Assembly: GCF_900117395.1 (NCBI RefSeq)
Contig: NZ_FPEG01000003.1
Coordinates: forward strand, 1,240,001-1,304,000
Direction of reading: 5' to 3'
Source: Agrococcus sp. Marseille-P2731
GTDB taxonomy: Bacteria > Actinomycetota > Actinomycetes > Actinomycetales > Microbacteriaceae
Length of the DNA stretch: 64,000 bases
The stretch's first letter is position 1; the number at the start of each line of letters is the position of its first letter. Made by a program: the position numbers and the translations under genes. The notes below the pieces were generated by a model that saw nothing but the letters and a program-made list of their open reading frames with translations, was not told where the DNA came from and ran no database searches. Of this stretch, positions 8,671 to 17,729 are shown piece by piece.

Positions 8671-11151
8671 ATGTTCGAGAGATTCACAGACCGCGCTCGC
8701 CGAGTCGTGGTGCTCGCCCAGGAAGAGGCGAAGCTGCTCAACCACAACTACATCGGCACGGAGCACATCCTGCTCGGCCTCATCCACGAGGGCGATGGCG
8801 TCGCTGCGAAGGCACTGGAGCAGCTGGGCATCTCGCTCGATGCTGTGCGCGCGCAGGTGCAGGACATGATCGGCACCGGCAGCCAGCAGACGTCGGGGCA
8901 CATCCCCTTCACACCGCGCGCCAAGAAGGTGCTCGAGCTGAGCCTGCGCGAAGCGCTGCAGCTCGGCCACAACTACATCGGCACGGAGCACGTGCTGCTC
9001 GGCCTGATCCGCGAGGGCGAGGGTGTCGCAGCCCAGGTGCTCGTGAAGCTCGGCGCCGACCTCAACCGCGTGCGCCAGACGGTCAACCAGCTCCTCGCCG
9101 GCTACCAGGGCAAGGAGTCCACGACCGTCGGCGGTGAGCAGACCGTCCAGTCCGACGCCAAGGGATCGCAGATCCTGGACCAGTTCGGCCGCAACCTCAC
9201 GCAGGCGGCGCGCGACGGCAAGCTCGACCCGGTCATCGGTCGCGAGAAGGAGATCGAGCGGGTCATGCAGATCCTGTCTCGCCGCTCCAAGAACAACCCG
9301 GTGCTGATCGGCGAGCCGGGCGTCGGCAAGACCGCCGTCGTCGAGGGCCTCGCGCAGGCGATCATCAAGGGCGAGGTGCCCGAGACGCTCAAGGACAAGC
9401 AGGTCTACACGCTCGACCTCGGCTCGCTCATCGCGGGCAGCCGCTACCGCGGCGACTTCGAGGAGCGCCTCAAGAAGGTGACGAAGGAGATCCGCACGCG
9501 CGGCGACATCATCACCTTCATCGACGAGATCCACACCCTGGTCGGCGCGGGCGCCGCAGAGGGCGCGATCGACGCAGCGAACATCCTCAAGCCGCTGCTC
9601 GCCCGCGGCGAGCTGCAGACGATCGGCGCCACGACGCTCGACGAGTACCGCAAGCACTTCGAGAAGGACGCTGCGCTCGAGCGCCGCTTCCAGCCGATCC
9701 AGGTCAACGAGCCCTCGGTCGCGCACACGATCAACATCCTCAAGGGCCTGCGCGACCGCTACGAGTCGCACCACAAGATCACGATCACCGACGGCGCGCT
9801 CGTCGCGGCGGCGAACCTCGCCGACCGCTACGTGCAGGATCGCTTCCTGCCGGACAAGGCGATCGACCTGATCGACGAGGGCGGCGCTCGCCTTCGCCTG
9901 TCGATCCTCTCGGCCCCGCCGGAGCTGCGGGAGTTCGACGAGAAGATCGCCGACGTGCGCACCCGCAAGGAGGGCGCCATCGAGGGTCAGGACTTCGAGG
10001 CTGCGGCGCGCCTGCGCGACGAGGAGAAGGAGCTGCTCGGCGAGCGGCTCCGCACCGAGAAGCAGTGGCGCAGCGGCAACGGCGGCCCCACGGGCGTGCT
10101 CGACGAGGGCGTGATCGCCGAGGTGCTCGCGAACGCGACCGGCATCCCCGTGTTCAAGCTCACCGAGGAGGAGTCGGCTCGCCTCATCTTCATGGAGAAG
10201 GCGCTGCACCAGCGCGTCATCGGTCAGAACGAGGCGATCGACGTGCTCGCGAAGACGATCCGTCGTCAGCGCGCGGGCCTCAAGGACCCGCGCCGCCCCT
10301 CCGGCTCGTTCATCTTCGCCGGCCCCACGGGCGTCGGCAAGACCGAGCTGGCGAAGGCGCTCGCCGAGTTCCTGTTCGACGACGAGGATGCGCTCATCGC
10401 GCTCGACATGTCGGAGTACAGCGAGAAGCACACCGTCTCGCGGCTCTTCGGCGCCCCTCCCGGGTTCGTCGGCTTCGAGGAGGGCGGGCAGCTCACCGAG
10501 AAGGTGCGCCGCAAGCCGTTCTCGGTCGTGCTCTTCGACGAGATCGAGAAGGCGCACGTCGACATCTTCAACTCGCTGCTGCAGATCCTCGAGGAGGGTC
10601 GACTGACCGACGGTCAGGGCCGCGTGGTCGACTTCAAGAACACCGTCATCATCATGACGACCAACCTCGGCACCAGGGACATCTCGGGTGGCCCGGTGGG
10701 CTTCGTCATGGAGGGCGACGCGGGCAACGACTACGACCGGATGCGCGGCAAGGTGCGCGAGGAGCTCAAGAAGAACTTCAAGCCCGAGTTCCTGAACCGC
10801 GTCGACGAGATGATCGTCTTCCCGCAGCTCTCGCCGAGCGAGCTGCTGCAGATCGTCGATCTGTTCATCAACCGCCTGGCGGAGCGCCTGCTCGACCGCG
10901 ACATGTCGATCGAGCTCACGGTGGCTGCCAAGCAGCGCCTGATCGAGATCGGGCACGACCCGGCGCTCGGTGCCAGGCCGCTGCGCCGCGCGGTGCAGCA
11001 CGAGGTCGAGGATGTGCTGAGCGAGAAGATCCTGCACGGCGAGCTGGGCGCGGGTGAGCACGTGATGGTGGACTTCGCCGACGGCGAGTTCGTCTTCACG
11101 CACACGAGCCCCGAGCCGCAGGAGCCGGAGCTCGAGCCAGCCGACGCCTGA
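8671..11151 (+). CDS. clpC: ATP-dependent Clp protease ATP-binding subunit ClpC
   Basis: An 826-residue HSP100 unfoldase that feeds substrates to ClpP. Two N-terminal Clp repeats (about residues 1-145, with the paired [13 protein letters not shown] and [13 protein letters not shown] motifs) precede the D1 AAA+ module with Walker [10 protein letters not shown] at 214-222. A UVR-like coiled-coil insertion ([18 protein letters not shown]) follows, then the D2 module with Walker [10 protein letters not shown] at 551-559 and the C-terminal sensor region. The UVR insertion distinguishes ClpC from ClpA/ClpB. ATG 8671 is preceded by AAGGGAGGCAGC. Length and domain order are normal. A hairpin follows at 11166. 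Confidence 0.97.
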   Translation: MFERFTDRARRVVVLAQEEAKLLNHNYIGTEHILLGLIHEGDGVAAKALEQLGISLDAVRAQVQDMIGTGSQQTSGHIPFTPRAKKVLELSLREALQLGHNYIGTEHVLLGLIREGEGVAAQVLVKLGADLNRVRQTVNQLLAGYQGKESTTVGGEQTVQSDAKGSQILDQFGRNLTQAARDGKLDPVIGREKEIERVMQILSRRSKNNPVLIGEPGVGKTAVVEGLAQAIIKGEVPETLKDKQVYTLDLGSLIAGSRYRGDFEERLKKVTKEIRTRGDIITFIDEIHTLVGAGAAEGAIDAANILKPLLARGELQTIGATTLDEYRKHFEKDAALERRFQPIQVNEPSVAHTINILKGLRDRYESHHKITITDGALVAAANLADRYVQDRFLPDKAIDLIDEGGARLRLSILSAPPELREFDEKIADVRTRKEGAIEGQDFEAAARLRDEEKELLGERLRTEKQWRSGNGGPTGVLDEGVIAEVLANATGIPVFKLTEEESARLIFMEKALHQRVIGQNEAIDVLAKTIRRQRAGLKDPRRPSGSFIFAGPTGVGKTELAKALAEFLFDDEDALIALDMSEYSEKHTVSRLFGAPPGFVGFEEGGQLTEKVRRKPFSVVLFDEIEKAHVDIFNSLLQILEEGRLTDGQGRVVDFKNTVIIMTTNLGTRDISGGPVGFVMEGDAGNDYDRMRGKVREELKKNFKPEFLNRVDEMIVFPQLSPSELLQIVDLFINRLAERLLDRDMSIELTVAAKQRLIEIGHDPALGARPLRRAVQHEVEDVLSEKILHGELGAGEHVMVDFADGEFVFTHTSPEPQEPELEPADA

Positions 11152-11165
11152 CCGGTCGACGAGCC

Positions 11166-11203
11166 ACGGAGCAGGGGATCCCGAGAGGGGTCCCCTGCTC
11201 CGT
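11166..11203 (+). terminator. Hairpin terminator after clpC
   Basis: A 17-bp inverted repeat with a single G-U pair (arms ACGGAGCAGGGGATCCC and GGGGTCCCCTGCTCCGT) starts 15 nt after the clpC stop. There is no T-tract, as is usual for actinobacterial hairpin terminators. Confidence 0.75.
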
Positions 11204-11274
11204 CGTCCGGAGACGGTCACCGCCTGTTCACCTCGAGGCAAGAATGGGGCCTCGCGCGTCGCCCTCCGAGTTCC

Positions 11275-11280
11275 TAGGCT
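11275..11280 (+). promoter_or_regulatory. -10 box upstream of 5'-nucleotidase gene
   Basis: TAGGCT occurs 51 nt before GTG 11332, which would give a leader of about 45 nt carrying the GGAGAG Shine-Dalgarno. No convincing -35 was identified. Confidence 0.4.
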
Positions 11281-11331
11281 CGGCATAGGCGTGTCCCGCG
11301 CGCCGTCCGCATCCCTTGCATCGGAGAGACA

Positions 11332-14283
11332 GTGATCAAGCACTTCAAGCGCAACGTGGCGGCCGGAGCCGCCTGCGCCCTCGGATTGGGGCTCCTGACA
11401 GCCCCGACCGTCGCGCTCGCGACAGAGGCAGGCACGAACGACGCCGGAGCGGCCCCCGCGGCCGTCGAGAGCGGCGTCGTCAACATCCTGCACTTCAACG
11501 ACTTCCACGGCCGTCTGCAGGCACCCTCGGGCGACGAGGGTGACGAGGAGAACTGGAGCGGCGGCACCGTCGGCTTCGCGGGCACCATCGAGCAGCTGCG
11601 CGCACCCTTCGGCGACGACGCCTCGCTGCTGCTCTCCGGCGGCGACAACATCGGCGCCTCGCTCTACGCCTCCGCCTCGCAGCAGGACACGCCCTCGCTC
11701 GAGGTGCTGAACGCGCTCGAGGTCGACGCGGCAGCGGTCGGCAACCACGAGTTCGACCGTGGCATCGACGACCTGCAGGGCCGGGTGCGCGACGCCGCCG
11801 ACTTCCCCTACCTCGCCGCCAACGTCACGCTCGACGGCGCCCGGATCGACGACGGCTACGCGCTGTTCGAGTCCAACGGCGTCACGGTCGGCGTCATCGG
11901 CGCGGTTACGCAGGAGACCTCGGCGCTCGTCGACCCCTCCGGCATCGACGGCGTCCTGTTCGGCGACCCCGTCGAGGCCGTGAACGAGATCGCCGCGCAG
12001 CTGAGCGACGGCGACGAGGCCAACGGCGAGGCCGACCTCATCATCGCCGACTACCACGAGGGCTCCCAGGCGACCCTCGCGATCAACGCTCCGCAGGAGG
12101 AGCAGGCCGCATCGCTCGAGGCGTCGATGGCGCAGTCGGAGATGTTCCGCTCGATCGTCGAGGACACCGCGGCGGACGTCGACGTGATCTTCAACGGCCA
12201 CACCCACAAGCTCTACTCCTGGCTCGCGCCGGCACCCGAGGGCAGCACGCAGGACGTGCGCCCGATCGTGCAGGGCGGCCAGTACGCCGAGAACGTCAGC
12301 CAGGTCGTGGCCGAGGTCGACGTGGCGACGGGCGAGGTCTCGTTCCCGACCGTGCAGAACGTCGCGCGCACGGCCGAGCCGGCAGCGGAGCTGATCGCCG
12401 CCTTCCCGCGCGCCGCAGCGGTCGACACCATCACCGACGAGGCGCTCGAGCAGGCCGAGGTCATCGGCAGCGAGCCGCTCGGCGAGATCACGGGCGACAT
12501 CACCACCGCGTTCCGCGACGGCGGCCGCGACGACCGCGGCTCCGCATCCACGATGGGCACCCTCGTCGCCAACATGCTGCGCGACCAGCTCTCCTCCGAG
12601 AGCCGTGGCGGTGCCGAGATCGGCATCACCAACCCGGGCGGCCTGCGCGACGAGTTCCTCTTCGAGGCTGCCGACGGCGAGGCCGGCGACGGCGTCGTGA
12701 CCGTGGGCGAGGCGGCCGCGGTGCTGCCCTTCGCCAACAACCTCTGGACCACCACGCTGACGGGCGCGCAGCTCAAGCTCGTCCTCGAGCAGCAGTGGCA
12801 GCGCACGGCCGGCGGCGAGGTGCCCTCGCGCGCCTACCTGCAGCTGGGCCTGAGCGACAACGTCGAGTACACCTACGACTCGACGCTCGCCGAGGGCTCG
12901 CGCATCACGAGCATCTGGGTCGACGGCGAGCTCGTGGCCGCCGACGACACGTTCCGGGTCGCGGCGCCGAGCTTCCTGCTCTCCGGCGGCGACAACTTCC
13001 GCGGCTTCACCGCTGGCAGCGGGGCTCGTGACTCCGGCCTGGTCGACTCGGAGGCCTTCGAGGCCTACATCGAGGCGCAGTCGCCGATCTCGCCCGACTT
13101 CTCGCGCCGCCAGCTCGAGGTCGTCGGTCTGCCGACCGAGCCCGTCGCTCCCGGCACCGAGCTGAGCATGACGGTCAACAAGATCGACCTCACCTCGCTC
13201 GGCGCTCCCGTCAGCGAGCAGATCGAGCTCTACCTCGACGACACGCTGCTCGGCTCGTTCGACGTGGTCGACGGCTCGGCGACCGTCGAGCTCACCGTGC
13301 CCATCGCATCCGCCCAGAGCGCCTTCGAGCTGCGCACGGCCGCAGGCACCGCGATCGCGCTGCCGCTGGCGGTCGACTTCGCGGTCGACCGCATCGCGGG
13401 CGACAACCGGTTCGAGACCTCCGTCGAGATCTCGCAGTCGCACTACGGCCAGGGTGCCGAGGTCGTCTACGTCGCGAGCGGCCAGGTCTGGCCCGACGCG
13501 CTGACGGCGGCCCCCGCTGCCGCGACCGAGGGCGGGCCGCTGCTGCTCGTGCCCAAGGCCGAGGCTCCGCAGGTCGTGCTCGACGAGATCGCGCGCCTCG
13601 GCGCCGAGCGCGTCGTCATCGTGGGCGGCGAGCCCTCGGTGAGCGCGGCTGTCGAGTCGGCGATCGCCGACATCGAGACGGTCAGCGACGTCACCCGCCT
13701 CGGCGGGGTCAACCGGTTCGAGACCAGCCGCATGGTCGCGGACTACGCGTTCGAGTCGGCTGAGGGCGCCTACGTGGTGACCGGCAGCCGCTTCCCCGAC
13801 GCGCTGTCGGCGGGTGCCGCGGCCGGCCACCTCGAGTGGCCGCTGATGCTGGTCGACACCCGGGTCGAGATCCCTTCGGAGACGGTCGCGCTGCTCGACG
13901 ACCTGGAGGTCGAGCGCGTGCGCGTCATCGGCGACACCAACGCCGTTCCCTCGGCGCAGGCCGGTGAGCTCGTGGACGCGGGCTTCGTCGTGTCGCGCCA
14001 GGCGGGCTCGAACCGCTTCATCACGAGCGCGATCGTCACGCGGGCGGCGTTCGACTCGGCCGAGGCCGGCGCCTACCTCGCGAGCGGCGTGCTCTTCCCC
14101 GACGCGCTCTCGGGTGGAGCCGTGGCCGGCGCGCAGGGCGCTCCGCTGCTGATCACCCGGCCGGGCTGCATCGACGCGAGCGTGCTGAGCGCGCTCGAGT
14201 CGCTCTCGGCCACGTCGGTGACGCTGCTCGGCGGCACGCCCTCGCTGAGCGAGGAGGTTGCTGCGCTGACGCGCTGCAGCTGA
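11332..14283 (+). CDS. Secreted 5'-nucleotidase/metallophosphoesterase with cell-wall-binding repeats
   Basis: A 983-residue exported enzyme of the UshA/5'-nucleotidase family. A signal peptide ends near ALA at residue 30. The metallophosphatase motifs are in order: NDFHG (D57, H59), GGDN (D105), GNHE (N138, H139) and NGHTH (H290, H292), followed by the 5'-nucleotidase C-terminal substrate domain (about 385-575). Residues from about 684 to the end hold three cell-wall-binding type 2 repeats (PF04122), each starting with R-x-x-G-x-N-R-F-x-T-S, which bind cell-wall polymer non-covalently. The likely job is extracellular nucleotide hydrolysis for phosphate or nucleoside scavenging. The GTG start has GGAGAG upstream. 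Confidence 0.92.
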   Translation: MIKHFKRNVAAGAACALGLGLLTAPTVALATEAGTNDAGAAPAAVESGVVNILHFNDFHGRLQAPSGDEGDEENWSGGTVGFAGTIEQLRAPFGDDASLLLSGGDNIGASLYASASQQDTPSLEVLNALEVDAAAVGNHEFDRGIDDLQGRVRDAADFPYLAANVTLDGARIDDGYALFESNGVTVGVIGAVTQETSALVDPSGIDGVLFGDPVEAVNEIAAQLSDGDEANGEADLIIADYHEGSQATLAINAPQEEQAASLEASMAQSEMFRSIVEDTAADVDVIFNGHTHKLYSWLAPAPEGSTQDVRPIVQGGQYAENVSQVVAEVDVATGEVSFPTVQNVARTAEPAAELIAAFPRAAAVDTITDEALEQAEVIGSEPLGEITGDITTAFRDGGRDDRGSASTMGTLVANMLRDQLSSESRGGAEIGITNPGGLRDEFLFEAADGEAGDGVVTVGEAAAVLPFANNLWTTTLTGAQLKLVLEQQWQRTAGGEVPSRAYLQLGLSDNVEYTYDSTLAEGSRITSIWVDGELVAADDTFRVAAPSFLLSGGDNFRGFTAGSGARDSGLVDSEAFEAYIEAQSPISPDFSRRQLEVVGLPTEPVAPGTELSMTVNKIDLTSLGAPVSEQIELYLDDTLLGSFDVVDGSATVELTVPIASAQSAFELRTAAGTAIALPLAVDFAVDRIAGDNRFETSVEISQSHYGQGAEVVYVASGQVWPDALTAAPAAATEGGPLLLVPKAEAPQVVLDEIARLGAERVVIVGGEPSVSAAVESAIADIETVSDVTRLGGVNRFETSRMVADYAFESAEGAYVVTGSRFPDALSAGAAAGHLEWPLMLVDTRVEIPSETVALLDDLEVERVRVIGDTNAVPSAQAGELVDAGFVVSRQAGSNRFITSAIVTRAAFDSAEAGAYLASGVLFPDALSGGAVAGAQGAPLLITRPGCIDASVLSALESLSATSVTLLGGTPSLSEEVAALTRCS

Positions 14284-14302
14284 TGAGCTGATCGTCTGAT
14301 CG

Positions 14303-14338
14303 GCGGCGGGGGGGGGGCTTCGGCTCCACCCCCGCCGC
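14303..14338 (+). terminator. Hairpin terminator after 5'-nucleotidase gene
   Basis: The perfect 10-bp arms GCGGCGGGGG (14303-14312) and CCCCCGCCGC (14329-14338) lie 20 nt after the stop. The left arm runs into a G10 homopolymer (14308-14317), which could also be a sequencing-length uncertainty. Confidence 0.65.
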
Positions 14339-14368
14339 TGTGCACGGGCGCGTGTGGGCGGCCATCGC

Positions 14369-14374
14369 TAGCGT
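14369..14374 (+). promoter_or_regulatory. -10 box for leaderless reductase gene
   Basis: TAGCGT ends 6 nt before ATG 14381. Confidence 0.45.
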
Positions 14375-14380
14375 GCCCGC

Positions 14381-14932
14381 ATGGCCAAGATCATCTTCGA
14401 CACTGCGACCACCCTGAACGGCTTCCTCGCCGACGACGATCACTCGCTCGCCTGGCTCTTCGCCGTCGACGGCGGCACCGATCCCGACGACTCGCTGCTG
14501 CCGGCCGACGCTGCCGTCATGGTCGAGGGATCCCACACCTACGAGTGGGGGCTGCGGGAATGGGACGTGGTAGCAAACCCCGGCACGTGGCAGGAGTTCT
14601 ACGGCGACCGACCGCTCTTCGTCTTCTCGAGCCGCGAGCTGCCCGTGCCGGAGGGCGCCGACGTGCGCTTCCTGCGCGGCACGGTGACGGAGGCGCTGCC
14701 CGAGATCCGCGCGGCGGCGGGCGATGGGGACATCTGGGTCGTCGGCGGCGGCGACCTCGCCGGGCAGTTCCTCGACACGGGGGCGCTCGACGAGATCGCC
14801 ATCTCGATCGCGCCCGTCGCCCTGGCGAGCGGCGCGCCGCTGCTCCCGCGCCGGATCGAGTCCGACCGCCTCACCCTCGTCGAGACGCGCCAGGTCGGGC
14901 AGTTCGCGCGGCTCGTCTACCGGGTGGGATAG
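14381..14932 (+). CDS. Dihydrofolate reductase family protein (RibD C-terminal domain)
   Basis: A 183-residue stand-alone RibD-C/DHFR-like protein. The N-terminal strand KIIFDTATTLNGFLAD is the family hallmark, and GDIWVVGGGDLAGQFL near residues 114-129 is the NADP-binding GGG loop. It ends with the usual LVETRQVGQFARLVYRV strand. Such proteins are probable NADPH-dependent reductases of unknown substrate and are not folA. ATG 14381 is fixed by both the fold's first strand and the -10 box 6 nt upstream. Confidence 0.85.
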   Translation: MAKIIFDTATTLNGFLADDDHSLAWLFAVDGGTDPDDSLLPADAAVMVEGSHTYEWGLREWDVVANPGTWQEFYGDRPLFVFSSRELPVPEGADVRFLRGTVTEALPEIRAAAGDGDIWVVGGGDLAGQFLDTGALDEIAISIAPVALASGAPLLPRRIESDRLTLVETRQVGQFARLVYRVG

Positions 14933-14977
14933 CCGCGCAGAGCGACCCGGCGGCGCGCGTGCCGGGCCGCTGCGGCG

Positions 14978-14983
14978 TAGGCT
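14978..14983 (+). promoter_or_regulatory. -10 box for leaderless argA
   Basis: TAGGCT ends 8 nt before ATG 14992. Confidence 0.5.
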
Positions 14984-14991
14984 CGACACCC

Positions 14992-15504
14992 ATGACCCAC
15001 GACGCATCCGACATCACCGTGCGCCCCGCGCGCACGAGCGACGTGCGCGACATGCAGCGCCTGATCGAGCCCTACGCGCATCGCCAGATCCTGCTCGGCA
15101 AGGAGCTCGTGACGCTCTTCGAGGCGGTGCAGGAGTTCGTGGTGGCCGAGCGCGACGGAGAGCTGGTGGGCTGCGGCGCGCTGCACGTCTTCTGGGAGGA
15201 CCTCGGCGAGGTGCGCACGATCGCTGCGGCCGAGCACGCGGTGGGGCGCGGCGTCGGCCACGCCATGCTCGACGCGCTCGAGGAGCGCGCGAGGCGGCTG
15301 GGTCTCACACGGCTGTTCTGCCTCACCTTCGAGACCGAGTTCTTCGGCCGCCACGGCTTCGCAGAGGTCGCGGAGCAGGTCGTCGAGCCGGACGTGTTCT
15401 CCGAGCTGCTGCGCTCGCAGGACGGCGGTGTGGCCGAGTTCCTCGACCTCGCGCACGTCAAGCCGAACACCCTCGGCAACACGCGGATGCTCAAGCGCCT
15501 CTGA
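14992..15504 (+). CDS. argA: Amino-acid N-acetyltransferase (N-acetylglutamate synthase, Rv2747 type)
   Basis: A 170-residue single-domain GNAT enzyme. The core VGCGALHVFWEDLGEVRTIA followed by GRGVGHAMLDALEERAR (acetyl-CoA pyrophosphate loop) and LTFETEFFGRHGF, with the C-terminal KPNTLGNTRML, is the pattern of the short actinobacterial N-acetylglutamate synthase (M. tuberculosis Rv2747). That enzyme starts arginine synthesis by acetylating glutamate or glutamine. It lacks the kinase-like domain of E. coli ArgA. Start ATG 14992 is 60 nt after the reductase gene and follows its own TAGGCT box. Confidence 0.85.
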   Translation: MTHDASDITVRPARTSDVRDMQRLIEPYAHRQILLGKELVTLFEAVQEFVVAERDGELVGCGALHVFWEDLGEVRTIAAAEHAVGRGVGHAMLDALEERARRLGLTRLFCLTFETEFFGRHGFAEVAEQVVEPDVFSELLRSQDGGVAEFLDLAHVKPNTLGNTRMLKRL

Positions 15505-15517
15505 GCGCCCGCTCGCC

Positions 15518-15523
15518 TACCCT
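15518..15523 (+). promoter_or_regulatory. -10 box for leaderless secreted-protein gene
   Basis: TACCCT ends 6 nt before GTG 15530. Confidence 0.45.
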
Positions 15524-15529
15524 GAATCA

Positions 15530-16213
15530 GTGAGCACGCATCCTCCGGCCAAGCGTCGCGCCGCCGTGCGCCGGCGCCGCACGCTGCTCGCGCTGCTGCT
15601 GATCGCGGTGCTCGTGGCGGTCGGGCTCGTGATCTGGCAGCCGTGGGCCTCCGGTGACGCTCCCGCTCCGACCTCGCCCAGCGAGAGCGCGCCGGCCACG
15701 GCAGCGCCCGAGACGCCGGAGCCCGAGGGCGGCGAGGAGGAGGAGAGCCCCGAGCCGACCTCGACGCAGCCCTTCACGCCCATCGGGGGCGACCCCGAGG
15801 CCGACGCGAGCGAGCCGTGCACCGCTGAGCAGATCCGCATCGCACCGGGCACCGACCGCTCGACCTACGCCGAGGACGAGCCCGTGCAGCTCACCTTCAC
15901 GATCGAGAACACCGGCGAGGAGCCGTGCTCGCTCAACGCCGGCACGAGCGTGCAGGAGTACGAGATCCGCACGGGTGACGAGCTCGTCTACCGGTGGTCC
16001 GACTGCGCGGCAGACGTGCAGGACAACGTCGTCGCGCTGCAGCCGGGCACGCCGCAGTCGACGATGCCGATCGAGTGGGATCGCACGCGATCCTCGTCCG
16101 ACACCTGCACCGCGGAGCGCCCGCAGGTGACGGCGGGCGGCGCCGCCTACAACCTGAGCGTGAGGGTCGGCGACTACGCGAGCGCCGAGAGCCGCCAGTT
16201 CATCCTGGAATGA
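15530..16213 (+). CDS. Membrane-anchored extracytoplasmic protein, hypothetical
   Basis: A 227-residue protein with a very basic start (KRRAAVRRRR), one membrane segment near residues 18-37 (LLALLLIAVLVAVGLVIWQP), a Pro/Glu/Ser-rich linker, and a beta-rich extracytoplasmic domain from about residue 95. That domain has paired cysteines and the segment VQLTFTIENTGEEPCSLNAG, reminiscent of BsuPI-like or DUF4232-type domains in which a beta sandwich is tied by disulfides. No enzymatic motif is visible. The GTG start is chosen from the -10 box; an upstream in-frame codon (15428) lies inside argA. Confidence 0.7.
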   Translation: MSTHPPAKRRAAVRRRRTLLALLLIAVLVAVGLVIWQPWASGDAPAPTSPSESAPATAAPETPEPEGGEEEESPEPTSTQPFTPIGGDPEADASEPCTAEQIRIAPGTDRSTYAEDEPVQLTFTIENTGEEPCSLNAGTSVQEYEIRTGDELVYRWSDCAADVQDNVVALQPGTPQSTMPIEWDRTRSSSDTCTAERPQVTAGGAAYNLSVRVGDYASAESRQFILE

Positions 16214-16236
16214 TGGTCTCCGGCCCCGAAGGGCGC

Positions 16237-16242
16237 TAGGTT
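16237..16242 (+). promoter_or_regulatory. -10 box for amine oxidase gene
   Basis: TAGGTT ends 8 nt before GTG 16251. A second possible start, ATG 16272, has GGAGAG upstream, so leaderless and leadered initiation are both possible. Confidence 0.45.
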
Positions 16243-16250
16243 CGCCCCAG

Positions 16251-17654
16251 GTGCGCAGAGCGGAGAGCGGCATGGCCGAGCAGGAACCCCGAGGGATCGA
16301 CAGCGAGACGTCCGTCGACGTCGTGATCGTCGGCGCCGGCCCCGCAGGGCTCGCGGCGGCCACCGCGCTCGTCGATGCCGGCCGGACCGTGGCCGTGCTC
16401 GAGGCGCGCGACCGCGTCGGCGGCCGCACCTGGACGGACACCGTCGACGGCGCCATGCTCGAGCTCGGCGGGCAGTGGGTCTCGCCGCACCAGACGACGC
16501 TGCTCGAGACGATCGAGCGGCTCGGGCTCGAGACGTTCCCGCGCTACCGCGTCGGCGAGTCCGTCTACGTGCACCCCGACGGCTCTGCGGAGCGCTTCAC
16601 CGGCGACTTCCCGATCGATGCCGCGACGCTCGCAGAGGTCGACCGGCTGGTCGCGGTGATCGAGGGCCTGGTCGCCGAGATCGACCCGGAAGCGCCCTGG
16701 GACCACCCGCGTGCTCGCGAGCTCGACACCGTCGCCTTCGAGCGCTGGCTGCGCGACCAGACCGACGACCGGGCTGCCGCGAGCCTGACGGCGCTCTTCA
16801 TCGGTCCGGCCATGCTGACGAAGCCCTCGCACGCGTTCTCGACCCTGCAGGCACTGCTGATGGCGGCGAGCGCCGGCGGCTTCGCCAACCTGCTCGACGA
16901 GGACGAGATCCTCGATCGCCGGGTGGTCGGTGGCATGCAGCAGGTCAGCGTCCGCATGGCCGAGGCGCTCGGCGATGCCGTGCACCTCTCGGCGCCCGTG
17001 CGGCGCATCGAGCGCTCCGACGACGGTGTGCGGGTGGTCGCCGACGGCGTCGTCGTGCGCGGCCGCCGCGTGATCGTCGCCGTGCCGCCCAACCTCATCA
17101 CCCGCATCGACGTGCAGCCGCCGCTGCCGCGCCGTCAGCACCAGCTGCACCAGCACCTCTCGCTCGGCATCGTCATCAAGGTGCACGCGGTCTACGACCG
17201 GCCCTTCTGGCGCGAGGCGGGCCTCTCGGGCACGGGCTTCGGGCCCGACGAGCTCGTGCACGAGCTCTACGACAACACGAACCACGCGGATGCGCGGGGC
17301 ACGCTCGTCGGATTCGTCTCGGACGAGCACGCCGATGCCGCGTTCCTCCTGAGCGACGAGGAGCGCCGCCGTCGCATCCTCGACTCGATCGCGCACTACC
17401 TCGGCCCTGAGGCGCTCGAGCCGGTCGTGTACTACGAGAGCGACTGGGGCAGCGAGGAGTGGACGCGCGGCGCCTACGCCGCGAGCTACGACCTCGGCGG
17501 CCTCCACCGCTACGGCCCCGACCAGCGCCAGCCCGTCGGGCCGATCCACTGGGCCTGCAGCGACTACGCCGGCCACGGCTACCAGCACGTCGACGGCGCC
17601 ATCCGCTCCGGCCGCCAGGCCGCCGAGGATGTGCTCGCGACCCTCGGGGCCTAG
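16251..17654 (+). CDS. Flavin monoamine oxidase (putrescine oxidase-like)
   Basis: A 467-residue FAD enzyme that oxidatively deaminates primary amines. The FAD dinucleotide fold opens with VVIVGAGPAGLAAATALV near residues 25-42, followed by ARDRVGGRTWT. The substrate-domain helices follow, and the C-terminal FAD-binding segment CSDYAGHGYQHVDGAIRSG is typical of the MAO/putrescine oxidase branch. The start is ambiguous: GTG 16251 fits the leaderless -10 box, whereas ATG 16272 (7 codons in) has a Shine-Dalgarno. An APC permease follows 75 nt downstream, suggesting uptake and oxidation of an amine such as putrescine; the substrate is inferred. Confidence 0.88.
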   Translation: MRRAESGMAEQEPRGIDSETSVDVVIVGAGPAGLAAATALVDAGRTVAVLEARDRVGGRTWTDTVDGAMLELGGQWVSPHQTTLLETIERLGLETFPRYRVGESVYVHPDGSAERFTGDFPIDAATLAEVDRLVAVIEGLVAEIDPEAPWDHPRARELDTVAFERWLRDQTDDRAAASLTALFIGPAMLTKPSHAFSTLQALLMAASAGGFANLLDEDEILDRRVVGGMQQVSVRMAEALGDAVHLSAPVRRIERSDDGVRVVADGVVVRGRRVIVAVPPNLITRIDVQPPLPRRQHQLHQHLSLGIVIKVHAVYDRPFWREAGLSGTGFGPDELVHELYDNTNHADARGTLVGFVSDEHADAAFLLSDEERRRRILDSIAHYLGPEALEPVVYYESDWGSEEWTRGAYAASYDLGGLHRYGPDQRQPVGPIHWACSDYAGHGYQHVDGAIRSGRQAAEDVLATLGA

Positions 17655-17729
17655 CCCCGCACCCGTTCGTCGGCGCGCGTCGCGCGCCGCTGGCAGCGCC
17701 GCGACGGAGCGGCAGAGGAAGGACGTCCC

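Noticed and set aside
8476..13830. Very long antisense open frame (over 1,700 codons) on the minus strand
   Set aside because: It is the shadow of clpC and the 5'-nucleotidase gene, caused by high GC at third positions; composition is Arg/Ala/Val/Leu low-complexity and no domain is recognisable.
14308..14317. G10 run taken as a possible frameshift site
   Set aside because: It lies outside any coding region, within a terminator arm; length may be uncertain but has no effect on gene calls.
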